The position numbers and the translations under genes were made by a program. DNA of 64,000 bases from Stieleria varia (lineage in GTDB: Bacteria; Planctomycetota; Planctomycetia; Pirellulales; Pirellulaceae). Where the stretch lies: contig NZ_CP151726.1 of assembly GCF_038443385.1 (NCBI RefSeq), positions 1,364,001 through 1,428,000 of the forward strand, in the 5' to 3' direction. Of the stretch, positions 25,759 through 36,119 are shown one piece after another (position 1 is the stretch's first letter; every line of letters starts with the position of its first letter). Below the pieces are notes generated by a model. It saw only the letters and a list, made by a program, of their open reading frames with translations. It ran no database searches and was not told where the DNA came from.

Positions 25759-27900
25759 TCATTTGAGGTTCTCGATCAAGAACGCCCACAGGTCTGCGTA
25801 CTCATCGATCCGCTTGCTGACCGGGGTTCCTGCACCGTGGCCGGCCCTGGTTTCGATACGAATCAGTGTCGGATGATCACATGACTGGGCGGCTTGCAGG
25901 GCAGCGGCAAACTTGAAACTGTGACCGGGAACGACTCGGTCGTCGCGGTCCGCCGTGGTGATCAGTGTTGCCGGATAGCAAGTCCCCGGCTTGAGATTGT
26001 GCAGCGGCGAGTAGCTCAACAGATTGTCGATCTGGTCGGCTTCATCACTACTGCCGAACTCCGCCACCCAAGCCCAGCCGATCGTGAACTTCTGAAAACG
26101 CAACATGTCCATTACGCCGACGGCTGGCAAGCAGGCACCGAACAGTTCCGGCCGTTGCGTCATCACCGCACCGACGAGCAATCCGCCGTTGCTGCCGCCA
26201 CGAATCCCTAAATGCTTGGACTGAGTGTATTTTTGATCGATCAAGTGTTCCGCTGCGGCGATGAAATCGTCAAAGACGTTTTGTTTGCCCAGCCGCATCC
26301 CAGCTTCGTGCCACTCGCGACCATACTCACCGCCGCCACGCAAATTGGCCACGGCGTAGATGCCGCCTGCATCCACCCAAGCGGCGTTGGCCGGCGAAAA
26401 GGATGGCGTGAGCGAAATATTGAAACCGCCATAGGCGTACAACAGTGTCTTGTTGCTGCCATCGAGTTGGCTGTCTTTGCGGCGGGTGACGATGATGGGA
26501 ACTTTGGTGCCATCTTTGCTGGTGGCAAAAAGCTGTTCCGTGATGAAGTCATCCACCTCCAAATCAATCTTGGGGGTTTTCCAAAGCGAGTTTTCGCCGG
26601 TGGTCAAGTCCAGCCGATAGATCGCTGAGGGGGTGACATAGTTTGTGAAACTGTAAAACGTTTCCTTGGCGTCCTGGCGACCGCCAAAACCTCCGACGCT
26701 GCCGACGGCGGGCAACGTGAACTCACCGATGGATGAGCCATTGATACGGTAGCGACTGACCTTGCTGCGAGCATCATGCAGTGTCACCGCGTAGAACGTT
26801 TCGCCGAACAAGCTCACGGACTCGATCACGTCCTCAGTCTCCGCGATGACTTCCACCCAATTTTCGCGTTGCGGTGCATTGGTGTCGACGGCAATCACGC
26901 GGCGTCGTGGCGCTTCGTGATCGGTCATGAAGTAGAGCGTGTCATCAACGGACCCCACCCATTCATACTCGGCGTCGAATCCTGTGATCAGATCCTGGAT
27001 GGGGCTGTCAGCGTTTCGCAAGTCTTTGACGAACACTTGGCTTTTGGGCTCGCTGCCTTTCCAGTTTTGGATGATCAGGTAGCGACCGTCGTCGGTCACA
27101 GCGGGGGAGAAGCCCCATTTGGGATGATCGGGCCGCTCGAGAATCAATCGGTCGTCGGCTTGCGGTGTCCCCAAGGCGTGAAAGTACATGCGTTGGTTTT
27201 CGTTGGTGGCGGTCAACTCACCACCATCGACCGGCTCGCTGTAACGCGAATAAAAGAATCCGCTGGCATCGGGCATCCACGCGATCGAGCTGAACTTGAC
27301 CCATTGGACGACATCGCCGGTGTCTTCGCCGGTCTCGACGTTTCGTACTTTCCATGTCCTCCAGTCGCTGCCGCCGTCGGCCAACGCATAGGCGATCAGC
27401 TTTCCGTCGTCGGTCACCGCAGTTCCTGCGAGAGCGACCGTCCCGTCGTCGCTGAGCGTGTTGGGATCGATCAACACCGCACGTGGGGCATCCAGCGAGT
27501 CAGCTTTATAGAGAACGTCCTGGTCCTGGAGACCATCGTTGTGAGTGTAAAAATAGGTTTCGCCGCGACGACGGGGCAGGCCATATCGCTCATAGTTCCA
27601 AAGTCGCTGCAACCGTTCTCGCATGGGTGCTCGCGAGGGCAGCGTATCCAAATATGCTTGCGTGACTTCGTTTTGAGCCGTCACCCACGCCGCCGTCGCC
27701 TCGCTCTCGGTATCCTCCAGCCAACGATACGGATCGGCGACCTTGCGTCCGTGATACTCGTCGTTGACGTCTGTGGTCTTCGTTTCAGGGTATTTCATAG
27801 GCCGCGCGGAGTCTTGGGCATGGAGGCTGGTTTGAAAAAACAGTGTCAGCAGCAGGCTTGGCAGCACAAACATGCTCTCAAAAACACGATATAAAGACAT
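25759..27900 (-). CDS. Prolyl oligopeptidase family serine peptidase (S9A), exported
   Basis: 713 residues from the ATG at 27900, chosen because a signal peptide follows (MFVLPSLLLTLFFQTSLHAQ); the in-frame extension to 28002 is not needed. It has a seven-bladed propeller N-terminal part beginning YPETKTTDVNDEYHGRKVAD, then the alpha/beta-hydrolase part with the nucleophile motif GIRGGSNGGLLVG, the Asp region TADRDDRVVPGHS and the His region TRAGHGAG. It cleaves short peptides after proline; the export signal suggests periplasmic peptide turnover. Length matches the family (~700-740). Confidence 0.93.
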   Translation of the reverse strand: MSLYRVFESMFVLPSLLLTLFFQTSLHAQDSARPMKYPETKTTDVNDEYHGRKVADPYRWLEDTESEATAAWVTAQNEVTQAYLDTLPSRAPMRERLQRLWNYERYGLPRRRGETYFYTHNDGLQDQDVLYKADSLDAPRAVLIDPNTLSDDGTVALAGTAVTDDGKLIAYALADGGSDWRTWKVRNVETGEDTGDVVQWVKFSSIAWMPDASGFFYSRYSEPVDGGELTATNENQRMYFHALGTPQADDRLILERPDHPKWGFSPAVTDDGRYLIIQNWKGSEPKSQVFVKDLRNADSPIQDLITGFDAEYEWVGSVDDTLYFMTDHEAPRRRVIAVDTNAPQRENWVEVIAETEDVIESVSLFGETFYAVTLHDARSKVSRYRINGSSIGEFTLPAVGSVGGFGGRQDAKETFYSFTNYVTPSAIYRLDLTTGENSLWKTPKIDLEVDDFITEQLFATSKDGTKVPIIVTRRKDSQLDGSNKTLLYAYGGFNISLTPSFSPANAAWVDAGGIYAVANLRGGGEYGREWHEAGMRLGKQNVFDDFIAAAEHLIDQKYTQSKHLGIRGGSNGGLLVGAVMTQRPELFGACLPAVGVMDMLRFQKFTIGWAWVAEFGSSDEADQIDNLLSYSPLHNLKPGTCYPATLITTADRDDRVVPGHSFKFAAALQAAQSCDHPTLIRIETRAGHGAGTPVSKRIDEYADLWAFLIENLK

Positions 27901-28010
27901 GATGGTGATCCGAGTGAGAGTTGGTTTTGGCGACGTTGGTTGAATCATACACGACAGGGAAAGGGTGATTCTTGTCTGGGGCATTGTCCGAAAACAGGGC
28001 ACGTCTCTCG

Positions 28011-30536
28011 ATGCGGCGTATGATCGTACCGTATCGGAACGTGAGATCGTCGCTGCATCGTTTTCCGTTGCTGTGGGCGGCCAGTTTCTGCGCTTCTGCG
28101 GTGGTCATCGATTCCCTGCTGATGACGGGACTGTGGGTCAGCATGACGTGCTGGTCGATCGTTTTGGTTGCGGCGGCAGTGGCCGGTTTTCTAGGTTCGC
28201 CGACGGTTCGCGCGGTAGCGGTCTTTTCGATCGTGGGGTCGTTGGCTGGAATGTGGCATGCCGTCGCGGATCACACCTATCGTTCCAAGTCGATTGCCAG
28301 CTTTCTGACCGACGCCCCGGAACCGTCAATGTTGCGGGGACGCATCGTACGTCCTGTCTCGATTCGTCGTAATCCGATGGCCGATTCACCCGGACGACGC
28401 GACGCCTCCCCATGGCAGAGCCAGATCGACGTCGAATTGGATTCGATTCGGGTCGGCATGAGTTATCAGCCGACGGACGGACGCGTGCTGGTTTTTGTGG
28501 ACGACCATTTGGGGCACCGTCGCCCGGGGGATCGAATCGAAGTCTATGGGATCGCCAGCCGATTCAAAAGGCCGACCAATCCAGGTGAGCCCGACATGTC
28601 GGGATTTTACCGACGCCGCGGACTCCACGGACGTGTGGATGTTCGTGATGCCACAGGAATCGTCGTGCTGCAGGAGAGCAACAAATGGTTTGCGCGAATG
28701 ACCGCGTCGATCGCCAGTCACGGCCGCGACGCATTGATGCGACACGCTGGAGAAGAAAGCGGCCCGCTGGCGGTCGCACTGGTTGTTGGTCAACGTGAGT
28801 TTGTCGACCACGATACGCGAGATGCACTGTTGGAGACCGGTACGGCGCACCTGCTGTCGGTCAGCGGACTGCACTTGGCCATCATCGTGCTGTTGGCATC
28901 CGGGATGGCAACGATGCTGCAGATGGGATTCAAGACCAAGTTCTTTTGGCTGCTGGCCGTTTGCGTCCTGTACGTTGCCATCACAGGCAATCGACCGCCC
29001 GTGATGCGGGCAGCCGTGCTGGTGGCGGCTGTCCTGTTGTCGATGTGGGTCAAGCGTCCGACGCAACCACTCAATACACTGGCCGGTGCGGCATTGGTCC
29101 TGATCATCGCGAATCCTGAAAACGTCTTTTCGGTAGGAGTCCATCTGTCGTTCCTGGCGGTGGTGACATTGATGCTGTGTGGTCAACGCCCCAAGACAAA
29201 GAGCCGCGCCGTCGAGCAGACATTGAAAGTCGAAGAACGATTCGATGCGTTGGCTGACGGCACACGGTCGGCTTTCTGGCGATACGGCAAGTGGACTCTT
29301 TCGCGACTGGGGCAAATGGCGTGGTTCAGCGGTTGTGTCTCGATGGTCAGCTTGCCATTGGTGTGGCAACAGTTCCATTTGATCTCTTGGGTCAGCGTGG
29401 CAACCAACGTGTTGCTGACGCCGGGTCTGTTCGTCGCACTGCCGGCGGGCGTCTTGACCGTGATCGCTTCGATGGTCGGTGAGCCGTTGGCGGTGATGCC
29501 GGGTTGGGTCTGCGACTTGTCGTTGCGTTACATGCGTTGGGTGATCGAAGCCGCGTCCGCGGTGCCGCAGGGGCATGCTTGGTTGCCATCACCGCCGACA
29601 TGGTGGGTGATCATCCTGTACGTTGCCCTGGCGTCTTCCTTGGCATGGAAATCGATCACTGCAACTCGCTTGCGAATTCTTGGAATGTTTGGATGGATAC
29701 TCGTCGGTTGGTGGCTGGCAACGACGCCGACACCTCAACCTGCCGGCAGCGTGGAAGCGACATTCCTGGACGTCGGACATGGCACGAGCGTGATCCTGCG
29801 AACCGACGACGGTCGAAACTGGCTGTACGACTGTGGTCACATGGGAAACGAAACCAACGGATGCCGTGACATCGACACGGCGCTTTGGTCGCTGGGTATC
29901 ACGCATCTGGACGGAGTGTTCTTGTCGCACGCGGATTCAGATCATTACAACGCGTTGCCCGGCCTGTTGCGTCGGTTCTCTGTCGCTGAAGTCATCACGC
30001 CGCAAAAAATGCTTGATCAGCCCGAGATCGGTTTGCAGGTGATCCGGCAAAGCATTCAACGTCATGCGGTTTTTGTTCGGCAGGTTGTTGCTGGACAGGA
30101 AATTGCCCAAGGTATGCAGGTGCTGCACCCGTCGCAACGTATCCCGGGCAGCGACAATGCGAACAGTTTGGTGTTGCAGATCGACCGTGAAGGAACATCA
30201 GCAGATACTGGGCGGAAATCACTCACCTTGCCCGGTGATCTGGAGCCGCCGGGGACGGAAATCCTGTTGAATCAACCGCGTCCCGATCCCGGTGGCGTTT
30301 TGATGGCGCCGCACCATGGATCATTGACGATGGATGCCGAAAGCGTTCTGCGGTGGTCCCGCCCCCGACACGTCGTGGTCAGCGGAGGTCGTCGCGCGGG
30401 CAGACCGGAGGTCGCTCAAATGCTGATGACGACCGGCAGCGAGGTACACGTCACCGCGACCGTGGGCGCAGTGCGTGTCCGTTTGCTGCAATCCGGTGAG
30501 GTTGAGGTGACCCGTTGGCGTGATGCCAACTGGTGA
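28011..30536 (+). CDS. comEC: ComEC/Rec2-type DNA-uptake channel with C-terminal metallo-beta-lactamase domain
   Basis: About 842 residues from the ATG at 28011 (a TTG at 27972 is a longer alternative). N-terminal hydrophobic segments and a DUF4131 soluble domain (RGRIVRPVSIRRNP...) are followed by the Competence membrane domain with the hallmark GTAHLLSVSGLHLAIIVLLA, then a metallo-beta-lactamase-like domain with FLDVGHGTS, FLSHADSDHYNALPGLL (H-x-D-x-D-H) and LMAPHHGSL. ComEC conducts single-stranded DNA across the inner membrane during transformation. No comEA is seen here; dprA and the Tad genes are close downstream. Confidence 0.92.
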   Translation: MRRMIVPYRNVRSSLHRFPLLWAASFCASAVVIDSLLMTGLWVSMTCWSIVLVAAAVAGFLGSPTVRAVAVFSIVGSLAGMWHAVADHTYRSKSIASFLTDAPEPSMLRGRIVRPVSIRRNPMADSPGRRDASPWQSQIDVELDSIRVGMSYQPTDGRVLVFVDDHLGHRRPGDRIEVYGIASRFKRPTNPGEPDMSGFYRRRGLHGRVDVRDATGIVVLQESNKWFARMTASIASHGRDALMRHAGEESGPLAVALVVGQREFVDHDTRDALLETGTAHLLSVSGLHLAIIVLLASGMATMLQMGFKTKFFWLLAVCVLYVAITGNRPPVMRAAVLVAAVLLSMWVKRPTQPLNTLAGAALVLIIANPENVFSVGVHLSFLAVVTLMLCGQRPKTKSRAVEQTLKVEERFDALADGTRSAFWRYGKWTLSRLGQMAWFSGCVSMVSLPLVWQQFHLISWVSVATNVLLTPGLFVALPAGVLTVIASMVGEPLAVMPGWVCDLSLRYMRWVIEAASAVPQGHAWLPSPPTWWVIILYVALASSLAWKSITATRLRILGMFGWILVGWWLATTPTPQPAGSVEATFLDVGHGTSVILRTDDGRNWLYDCGHMGNETNGCRDIDTALWSLGITHLDGVFLSHADSDHYNALPGLLRRFSVAEVITPQKMLDQPEIGLQVIRQSIQRHAVFVRQVVAGQEIAQGMQVLHPSQRIPGSDNANSLVLQIDREGTSADTGRKSLTLPGDLEPPGTEILLNQPRPDPGGVLMAPHHGSLTMDAESVLRWSRPRHVVVSGGRRAGRPEVAQMLMTTGSEVHVTATVGAVRVRLLQSGEVEVTRWRDANW

Positions 30537-30576
30537 AAGCCCGATTGCCTCATTGATCCAGCATCTCGCTATCGGA

Positions 30577-31554
30577 TCACTGGTTTTCCAGCATGTTTCG
30601 ATACATGCTGATACCGGCAGGTCCCACCAGCACGACGAAGATCCCTGGGAAGATGAACAGCACGAGGGGGAAAATCATTTTCACCGCGGTCTTGGCTGCT
30701 TTTTCTTCTGCCATTTGACGTCGTTTGGTACGCATCGAATCGCTTTGCACACGCAGTGCGGCGGCGACGCTGGAGCCGAACTTGTCGGCCTGAATGAGGA
30801 TCGAGGCGAGTTGTTTCAGGTCGTCCACACCGCTTCGGAAACCCAGTGCCTGCAGCACTTCGTTTCTCGATCGGCCGAGCTGAAGTTGTTTGTTGGCGAT
30901 GTTGAATTCCTCACCGATCTCCTTATGGCTCTTTTCCATTTCTTCGGCGACCTTTCGCAACGCTTGATCCATCCCGAGACCTGCTTCGACGCAGACAACC
31001 ATCAAGTCCAAAGCGTCGGGCAGGCCCAAGAAAATCTTTTGCATTCGCCCCTTGGCAAGAAAGTCCAGGGCGAACTTGGGAATACCATATCCGGCAATCA
31101 TTCCGACGCCCAACTTCAGGACCATGCCTTGAGTGAGACCATCAGCGATCACCCCAACGACACCGCCCAGGAACAGCCCGACTCCCGTTGAGATGAAGAG
31201 AATTCCGTTGAAGACCACCGGTGCGGACTCGCGACGAAACCCTGCGTTCATCAATTTCTCACGGAGCTTGCCCATTTCTTTCTCGTTGCCGGCAAGCTTG
31301 TCACCCAACGGCGAAGTGGCCTTTTCGAGCACCGCATTGAGGGCGTCTGACTTGTTGAGTTGTTTTTCCCGCTCGGACAGTTCCATCTGGGGGCCACGTC
31401 GTTTGCGCATCATCTCCAACCGAGCTTCGGCACGCGGCTTGTCATCGCCGGAGACTCGTACAAAAACAAACCACATTCCTCCGGTGACCATCAAAAAGAT
31501 GGGCACGGTGATCATGATGATGGGGTCGATGGCGAATGCAATGAGGCTGAACAT
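30577..31554 (-). CDS. tadC: Tad pilus inner-membrane platform protein TadC (GspF domain)
   Basis: 325 residues. An N-terminal hydrophobic helix, a charged linker, then a type II secretion F domain (LPDALDLMVVCVEAGLGMDQ, RSGVDDLKQLASILIQADKF) and C-terminal helix pair ending VGPAGISMYRNMLENQ. This is the usual TadC arrangement. It is the third gene of tadA-tadB-tadC, with gaps of 67 and 117 bp. It should form the pilus assembly platform with TadB. Confidence 0.9.
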   Translation of the reverse strand: MFSLIAFAIDPIIMITVPIFLMVTGGMWFVFVRVSGDDKPRAEARLEMMRKRRGPQMELSEREKQLNKSDALNAVLEKATSPLGDKLAGNEKEMGKLREKLMNAGFRRESAPVVFNGILFISTGVGLFLGGVVGVIADGLTQGMVLKLGVGMIAGYGIPKFALDFLAKGRMQKIFLGLPDALDLMVVCVEAGLGMDQALRKVAEEMEKSHKEIGEEFNIANKQLQLGRSRNEVLQALGFRSGVDDLKQLASILIQADKFGSSVAAALRVQSDSMRTKRRQMAEEKAAKTAVKMIFPLVLFIFPGIFVVLVGPAGISMYRNMLENQ

Positions 31555-31621
31555 CGAAGGGGGGTCCGTTTATCCGACGAAAATTGAAATGGTGTGAAAG
31601 CGGCGGGCGGCGTTTTGCGAA

Positions 31622-32596
31622 TCAGACTTTGATGGTGATGATCTTTTTGATGACCAATGCACCAATGATTTGTGTCACCAAGGCGGCGCACAACATGTAT
31701 CGTCCGAGTTCGTCGGTGAACAAAGTCATGACGTACTCGTAGTTGAGCTTCAACATCACCAGGAACAGCACGGGAGGCAGCGCGAGCAACACCGCGCCGC
31801 TCATCCGGCCTTCTCCGGTGAGTGCTTGAATTTGGCCCAAGATCATCAGACGCTCACGAATGAGGTGCCCGATCTTGTCCAGGATTTCGGCCAAGTCACC
31901 GCCGGTTTGACGCTGCAGGATGACGGCCGTGGCAAAGAAGCGAAGGTCCATGTTCGGCACGCGGTCGGCCATGTCCTCAATCGCTTCGTCCAACGGAATC
32001 CCGAAGTTCTGTTCTTCAAAGGCCCTGGCGAATTCCTTGGCCAAAGGCTGTTCCATTTCACTGGCGACCAATCCGAAACCGGCGTTGAGCGAGTGGCCCG
32101 CTCGCAGGGATCGTCCGATCAGCTCGAGTGCCTCGGGCAATTGAGTACCGAATTTTGCCAGACGACGCTTTCGTTTGATCAACAACCATCCCACGGGAAC
32201 GGCGGCGAACATGGCACCGACAAAAGGTGCCAGCAGAGGAAAGGGGCTTGCGACGGTCAGCACGCAACCACCGAAAAATGCTGCGACGACGATCCCGAGG
32301 AAATGAGCCGGCTTCATCCGTACATCGGCTTGCTCCAGGTAATCCCGAATACCCGGCAGGCTTTTGATCACGTTGGCCACGAAACCGGTTGCATCGTCAA
32401 ATCCGCCGTCTTGCAGCAGCGACATGCCATCGCTTTTGCCCGTGCTCTTTGGACCGCCTCGACGACGTGACGCCATTTCGGCCAAGCGGTCTTCCGTGGC
32501 CGTGTTGTCGCCTCCCGGAACAAGCACGTTGGCGGCGAACGCTACGATCGATGCAACGAATACGCCGATGGCGATAATGATGACGATACCACTCAT
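31622..32596 (-). CDS. tadB: Tad pilus inner-membrane platform protein TadB (GspF domain)
   Basis: 324 residues from the ATG at 32596 (MSGIVIIIAIGVFVASIV). N-terminal membrane helix, then a GspF domain with QLPEALELIGRSLRAGHSLN and QRQTGGDLAEILDKIGHLIR, and C-terminal helices. The in-frame extension to 32668 has no typical start. It lies directly downstream of the TadA ATPase gene and upstream of tadC. Confidence 0.9.
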   Translation of the reverse strand: MSGIVIIIAIGVFVASIVAFAANVLVPGGDNTATEDRLAEMASRRRGGPKSTGKSDGMSLLQDGGFDDATGFVANVIKSLPGIRDYLEQADVRMKPAHFLGIVVAAFFGGCVLTVASPFPLLAPFVGAMFAAVPVGWLLIKRKRRLAKFGTQLPEALELIGRSLRAGHSLNAGFGLVASEMEQPLAKEFARAFEEQNFGIPLDEAIEDMADRVPNMDLRFFATAVILQRQTGGDLAEILDKIGHLIRERLMILGQIQALTGEGRMSGAVLLALPPVLFLVMLKLNYEYVMTLFTDELGRYMLCAALVTQIIGALVIKKIITIKV

Positions 32597-32713
32597 GATT
32601 CTACGGCTTGCTGAGAGGGAGTTGAGTGAGGATGGAAAATGAACGGGCTTTGTTTGGATAGCATCCAACCGCCAGGCATCCGTTCATCCGGCGGTCACGT
32701 GTTTCTTTAATGT

Positions 32714-34030
32714 TTACGCTTGTAACATGATGCGTTCACGGAACGCACTGGCGGGCAAGCGAACACCGGCGGACTCGAGCTTGTCCATGAAGGAAGGACG
32801 CACGCCGGTGCACTCAAAGTATCCGTAGGCCTTGCCGTCTTCACCGACACCTTTTTGGATAAAGCGATAGATGTCTTGCATGACGATCGTGTCCTGCTCC
32901 ATCCCCACGATTTCGGTGATTGCAGTGACGCGACGAGGACCGCCTTGCAGACGGTTGGCTTGGATCAACACATCGACCGCACCGGAGACTTGCTGACGAA
33001 TGGCTTTCACGGGCAAATCGAAACCGGCCATCATCACCAGCGTTTCCAGACGCGCGACGGCGTCACGCGGGGTATTGGCGTGGATCGTCGTCAACGAACC
33101 GTCGTGACCGGTGTTCATGGCCTGCAACATGTCGAGTGTTTCTCCACCACGACATTCGCCGATGATGATTCGCTCAGGACGCATCCGCAGGGCGTTCTTG
33201 ACCAAATCAGTCGCGGTGACGGCACCGTTGCCTTCGATATTCGGTGGGCGAGTTTCCAATCGAACGACGTGATCCTGTTGCAACTGCAACTCAGCCGCGT
33301 CTTCGATCGTCACGATCCGGTCGCTGTGCCCAATGAATGACGACAGCGTGTTGAGCAATGTCGTTTTTCCCGAACCCGTACCGCCGGCGATGATCATGTT
33401 CAAACGGGCTTTGATGCATCCCTCCAGTAACATCACCATCTCAGGCGTGAACGCTTTGTAGTTCAGCAAGTCTTCCAGTTTGAGCGGGTTGCTGCCGAAA
33501 CGACGAATACTGACCGCTGCTCCGTCCAAAGCCAACGGCGGGATGATCGCATTGACCCGCGAGCCGTCTTCCAATCGGGCGTCGACCATGGGGCAAGTTT
33601 CGTCGACACGGCGACCGACTTTGCTGACGATCCGGTCGATGATTTGCAGCAAGTGCTTGCCGTCGCGAAACTCGACATCGGTCTTCTGCATTTGGCCGCC
33701 TTTTTCGACGTAAATGCTTTTCGGGCCGTTGATCAGAATGTCGCTGACCGCTGGGTCCTTGAGGATCAACTCCAAAGGCCCCAGGCCGAACGTTTCATCA
33801 AGAACCTCTTCGACGATTCGTTCGCGTTCTTGACGATTGAGCAGTGTTTCTTCGGCGTCACAGAGGTGCTCGATGACGATGCGGATCTCTCGACGTAGCG
33901 TATCACCTTTCATGTCACCGACACGCGAAAGGTCGAGTTTGTCGACCAGCCTGCCGTGAATGCGACGCTTGATTTCCTCGAACTGACCTTGTTTGTTTTC
34001 GGGCTTACCGGGCAGGCTGCGAGTCGCCAT
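32714..34030 (-). CDS. tadA: Tad/CpaF-type secretion ATPase TadA
   Basis: 438 residues, normal CpaF length. Conserved features: [20 protein letters not shown], Walker [21 protein letters not shown], Asp box [13 protein letters not shown], Walker [21 protein letters not shown] and His box [19 protein letters not shown]. It powers assembly of Flp/Tad pili from the cytoplasmic face. First gene of the tadA-tadB-tadC group; pilin, secretin and prepilin peptidase genes are not in this window. Confidence 0.94.
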   Translation of the reverse strand: MATRSLPGKPENKQGQFEEIKRRIHGRLVDKLDLSRVGDMKGDTLRREIRIVIEHLCDAEETLLNRQERERIVEEVLDETFGLGPLELILKDPAVSDILINGPKSIYVEKGGQMQKTDVEFRDGKHLLQIIDRIVSKVGRRVDETCPMVDARLEDGSRVNAIIPPLALDGAAVSIRRFGSNPLKLEDLLNYKAFTPEMVMLLEGCIKARLNMIIAGGTGSGKTTLLNTLSSFIGHSDRIVTIEDAAELQLQQDHVVRLETRPPNIEGNGAVTATDLVKNALRMRPERIIIGECRGGETLDMLQAMNTGHDGSLTTIHANTPRDAVARLETLVMMAGFDLPVKAIRQQVSGAVDVLIQANRLQGGPRRVTAITEIVGMEQDTIVMQDIYRFIQKGVGEDGKAYGYFECTGVRPSFMDKLESAGVRLPASAFRERIMLQA

Positions 34031-34455
34031 AGCTATTTTCCTTGGTCACTGGTTTCCGATGGTTTGCTCAATACGATGGGTCGACCGCGGTGATTCGAGT
34101 GTCGAATGACCGTCGGGTGTCGTGTTCACGTTTTCCGCGTGAACATTCCCGCGCATCAGCGTTCGGCCCGCGTGCAAATTGTTGGGATGTTGATGGTTGT
34201 GCGGGTCAGGGAGAGCGTGAGACTCTTGTCGGTTTATGCGACGCAACCCTGATCCTTAGAAAACATAGGACGCAAATCGGAATCAGGAGAAATCAATGGA
34301 ATTTCTTCCGCAGTCCGACCCTTGTAGGTGAGGGTCATACCGACATGCAGTCGCCGCTTCGAAACCGAATCGGACGATTGGCGTGTGACCAGACGTGTCA
34401 CTGCATGGCAGAGACTGCCAAAGAACATCAGCACACAGATCCGTCGGAGCCAACC

Positions 34456-34701
34456 ATGGTGGACAGCAGACCCAGCAACCCCTGTGATCAGCGGTCAGAG
34501 AAAGTGCCGGTGTCGCTGGCGAATTGCGATGCCGTGATCATCGCGTTGCAGTCCAGACGGTTTGTGATCGTTTATCGCGATCGTCCTACGAGAATGTTGC
34601 CGGTCGATCAGATTTGTCGCCCCGTCAGATCCTTGCAACCCGGCCAATGCGTTTTCTACAAAGGGCGAGTCGAAACGGTCAGAGCATTAGCTGTCTACTG
34701 A
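34456..34701 (+). CDS. Small hypothetical protein
   Basis: 81 residues, ATG at 34456 preceded by GGAG at a normal distance. The C-terminal half (RFVIVYRDRPTRMLPVDQIC and RPVRSLQPGQCVFYKGRVET) reads like a compact beta-rich domain rather than random translation. It occupies the otherwise empty 695-bp gap between tadA and dprA, on the opposite strand to both, and ends 24 bp before the dprA stop. No family is recognised. It could also be a chance ORF. Confidence 0.45.
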   Translation: MVDSRPSNPCDQRSEKVPVSLANCDAVIIALQSRRFVIVYRDRPTRMLPVDQICRPVRSLQPGQCVFYKGRVETVRALAVY

Positions 34702-34725
34702 AGCGTCGCGACACGTGGGAGACTT

Positions 34726-35889
34726 TCACACACGCGAGACGTATTGACCACTCAGACGGCGAATCAGTCGGCGCATCTCCAGAACGCTGATCGTTGCCAC
34801 GACTCGATGGGCGGGCAAGCCGCTCGCGGCGATCACGGAGTCAATCGGTGTGCTGGTTTCACCAATCGCACTCAAAACCTGTCGTTCCAGTTCATTGAGT
34901 TTCAATTCAGCAGGATTTCGCACCTCGTTTCCGTCGGCGGTCGATACCGGACGGTTCATCGGTCCCAACGCTTCCAGGATGTCGTCGACCGTCTGAATCA
35001 AGACCGCTCCGTCGCGAATCAGCTGGTTGGTTCCCCTGGACGTTCGACTGGTGACCGGACCAGGCAATGCCAACACGGTGCGGTTCTGCTCGGCAGCCAA
35101 GTTGGCTGTGATCAGCGAACCGCTGCGATCAGGAGCTTCGATCACCAGGGTGGCCAACGAAAGCGACGCGATCAATCGGTTGCGCTGCGGAAACATTCCC
35201 GCACGTGACGTCGCATGAGGCGCATACTCGCTGATCACCGCACCGTCGGCGGCAATCGCCTTTGCCAAGCCCGCGTTCTCCTTGGGATAGATTTTCCCCA
35301 GGCCGCCGCCCAGCACTGCGATGGTCCTGCCACCCCCGTTGATCGCTCCGTTGTGCGCCGCCGTGTCGATGCCGCGGGCTAAACCACTGATCACCGTGAC
35401 GCCGGCGCGGGCCAATCCGTATGACAATCGCTCGGCCTGCTGCAATCCGTAGGTCGAGGCGTGGCGGGTGCCCACCATCGCAACCGACATTTCATCGGCC
35501 GCGTCGAGGGACCCTCGAACAAACAAGATCGGCGGAGCATCGACCAGATCCTCCAAGCCCTGCGGGTAGTCTTTCCCGCCTCGACAGATCAGCCGACAAC
35601 CGTGCTCTCGACACCAAGACAAGATCTCGTTGGGATCGACATGATGGGTCGCTGTTCGAATCGTATGAATCAGCTTCGGCCCCACACCGTGAACGGCCGC
35701 CAACTGTGGACCGCTGGCTGTTAGGACTTGTTCCGGTGTCCCGAAATAATCCAACAACGACCTCAACGTTCTCGGCCCCAATCCGGGTAGCATGCACAAC
35801 TGCAGGGTCGACTTCAATTCGTCAGCGTCCGTTTCAGTGATCGAGTCAGTGATCGGTGCGACAATCGGTTGTTCTGACGAAGCGGACAT
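34726..35889 (-). CDS. dprA: DNA-processing protein DprA
   Basis: 387 residues. N-terminal SAM-like helix region (LLDYFGTPEQVLTASGPQLA), then the DprA Rossmann core: VAMVGTRHASTYGLQQAERL, ISGLARGIDTAAHNGAI, IAVLGGGLGKIYPKENAGLA, YAPHATSRAGMFPQRNRLIA and ALPGPVTSRTSRGTNQLIRD. A C-terminal winged-helix domain (LNELERQVLSAIGE) follows. DprA receives incoming single-stranded DNA and loads RecA in natural transformation. It is in the same neighbourhood as comEC and the Tad genes. Confidence 0.95.
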   Translation of the reverse strand: MSASSEQPIVAPITDSITETDADELKSTLQLCMLPGLGPRTLRSLLDYFGTPEQVLTASGPQLAAVHGVGPKLIHTIRTATHHVDPNEILSWCREHGCRLICRGGKDYPQGLEDLVDAPPILFVRGSLDAADEMSVAMVGTRHASTYGLQQAERLSYGLARAGVTVISGLARGIDTAAHNGAINGGGRTIAVLGGGLGKIYPKENAGLAKAIAADGAVISEYAPHATSRAGMFPQRNRLIASLSLATLVIEAPDRSGSLITANLAAEQNRTVLALPGPVTSRTSRGTNQLIRDGAVLIQTVDDILEALGPMNRPVSTADGNEVRNPAELKLNELERQVLSAIGETSTPIDSVIAASGLPAHRVVATISVLEMRRLIRRLSGQYVSRV

Positions 35890-36119
35890 GCACAGTTCCC
35901 GTCTTGGGTCACAGGGTCGACGATTCGGAGCTCACTGCACCGGTCGCAGGTCAGACGAGTGCTCGCGGTAAGTCCGACCATCATAACGCCCGAGGGAGGG
36001 GTTTGTCACGAAAATGTCCAAGAGGTTACGGCCCGTATTTGAAAGAGAATCCTGACGAGGCTGCGATGGGGCGATTACGTAAAGCTTGTCGGCGGCGCAC
36101 GAAAATCTGGGACTCTCGA

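Noticed and set aside
26776..27894. 372-codon plus-strand open frame
   Set aside because: It lies antisense to the prolyl oligopeptidase gene, which has complete catalytic motifs; the frame has no family-like sequence.
28386..29576. 396-codon minus-strand open frame
   Set aside because: Antisense shadow of comEC, rich in His/Arg/Gln as expected for a shadow frame.
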